From the NCBI GenBank assembly GCA_910584115.1, contig CAJTYN010000105.1, positions 1 through 5,359 on the forward strand: DNA of 5,359 nt. Reading direction: 5' to 3'. The notes beneath the pieces were generated by a model, which saw only the letters and a list, made by a program, of their open reading frames with translations, searched no databases and had not been told where the DNA came from. Shown piece after piece: positions 5,244-5,359 of the stretch (positions within the stretch are counted from its first letter, which is position 1; every line of letters starts with the position of its first letter). This DNA comes from an uncultured Lachnospiraceae bacterium (GTDB lineage Bacteria > Bacillota > Clostridia > Lachnospirales > Lachnospiraceae). Made by a program: the position numbers and the translations under genes.

Positions 5244-5359
5244 TTAATATCCCATCGCCTATTTACGTACCTTCCCGGAGCATCATAATCGATCACTTTT
5301 GCATAATTCCCAACAGCGGTCGCGTTGTCCGGTATATCTTTCGTAACAACACTCCCTGC
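5234..5359 (-). CDS. Hexapeptide-repeat (left-handed beta-helix) acetyltransferase, C-terminal fragment
   Basis: The last 41 codons of a leftward gene that enters from beyond the window. The translation starts AGSVVTKDIPDNATAVGN, continues YAKVIDYDAPGRYVNRRW and ends in DIKKE before TGA at 5234-5236. The string AGSVVTKDIP..AVGNxAKVI is the hallmark C-terminus of serine acetyltransferase and sugar O-acetyltransferase proteins, which use acetyl-CoA. The usual NPAKVI is NYAKVI here. The substrate cannot be told from this fragment: serine acetyltransferases and cell-surface polysaccharide enzymes share it. GC is about 44%, well below the Moco genes, in line with a capsule or surface-sugar region, but this is inference. 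It reads toward the MOSC-MogA promoter and is separated from it by the hairpin at 5220-5243. Confidence 0.8.
   Translation of the reverse strand, partial: AGSVVTKDIPDNATAVGNYAKVIDYDAPGRYVNRRWDIKKE

Overview
The window holds late steps of molybdenum (or tungsten) cofactor, Moco, metabolism. It looks like an anaerobic member of the Bacillota, Clostridia or Negativicutes type. Reasons are strong AGGAGG ribosome sites, the MoeA motif variants, a MOSC-MogA fusion, a MobA-like/ModE fusion and a DUF4213/DUF364 protein. The genus cannot be fixed from the sequence.

Layout: 1-301 is non-coding, with the end of a dispersed repeat (copy 1), a long hairpin and the moeA ribosome site. From 302 to 2936 three genes run rightward with ATGA-type overlaps: moeA, mobB, and a gene fusing a MobA-like nucleotidyltransferase domain to a ModE-type winged helix. 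2937-3246 is non-coding and holds two more repeat copies. Two leftward genes follow, a DUF4213/DUF364 protein (3247-3996) and a MOSC-MogA fusion (4190-5122), each with its own recognisable promoter. A strong hairpin separates them. At the right edge, 5234-5359 is the C-terminal end of a leftward hexapeptide-repeat acetyltransferase of lower GC (about 44%), which seems to belong to a different neighbourhood.

How they fit together: the MogA domain should adenylylate molybdopterin and MoeA should insert metal. MobB is a GTP-binding helper for nucleotide addition, and the MOSC domain suggests Moco or sulfur handling. The third gene of the operon lacks the catalytic signature of MobA yet carries a DNA-binding domain, so it may be a cofactor-pathway regulator rather than an enzyme. 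The early steps (moaA, moaC, molybdopterin synthase), a molybdate transporter and any molybdoenzyme are not in the window.

The points most worth following are the degenerate MobA-ModE fusion, a 17-bp near-palindrome lying inside the promoter of the DUF364 gene, and a composite repeat family whose copies flank the moeA operon. None amounts to a proven new system.
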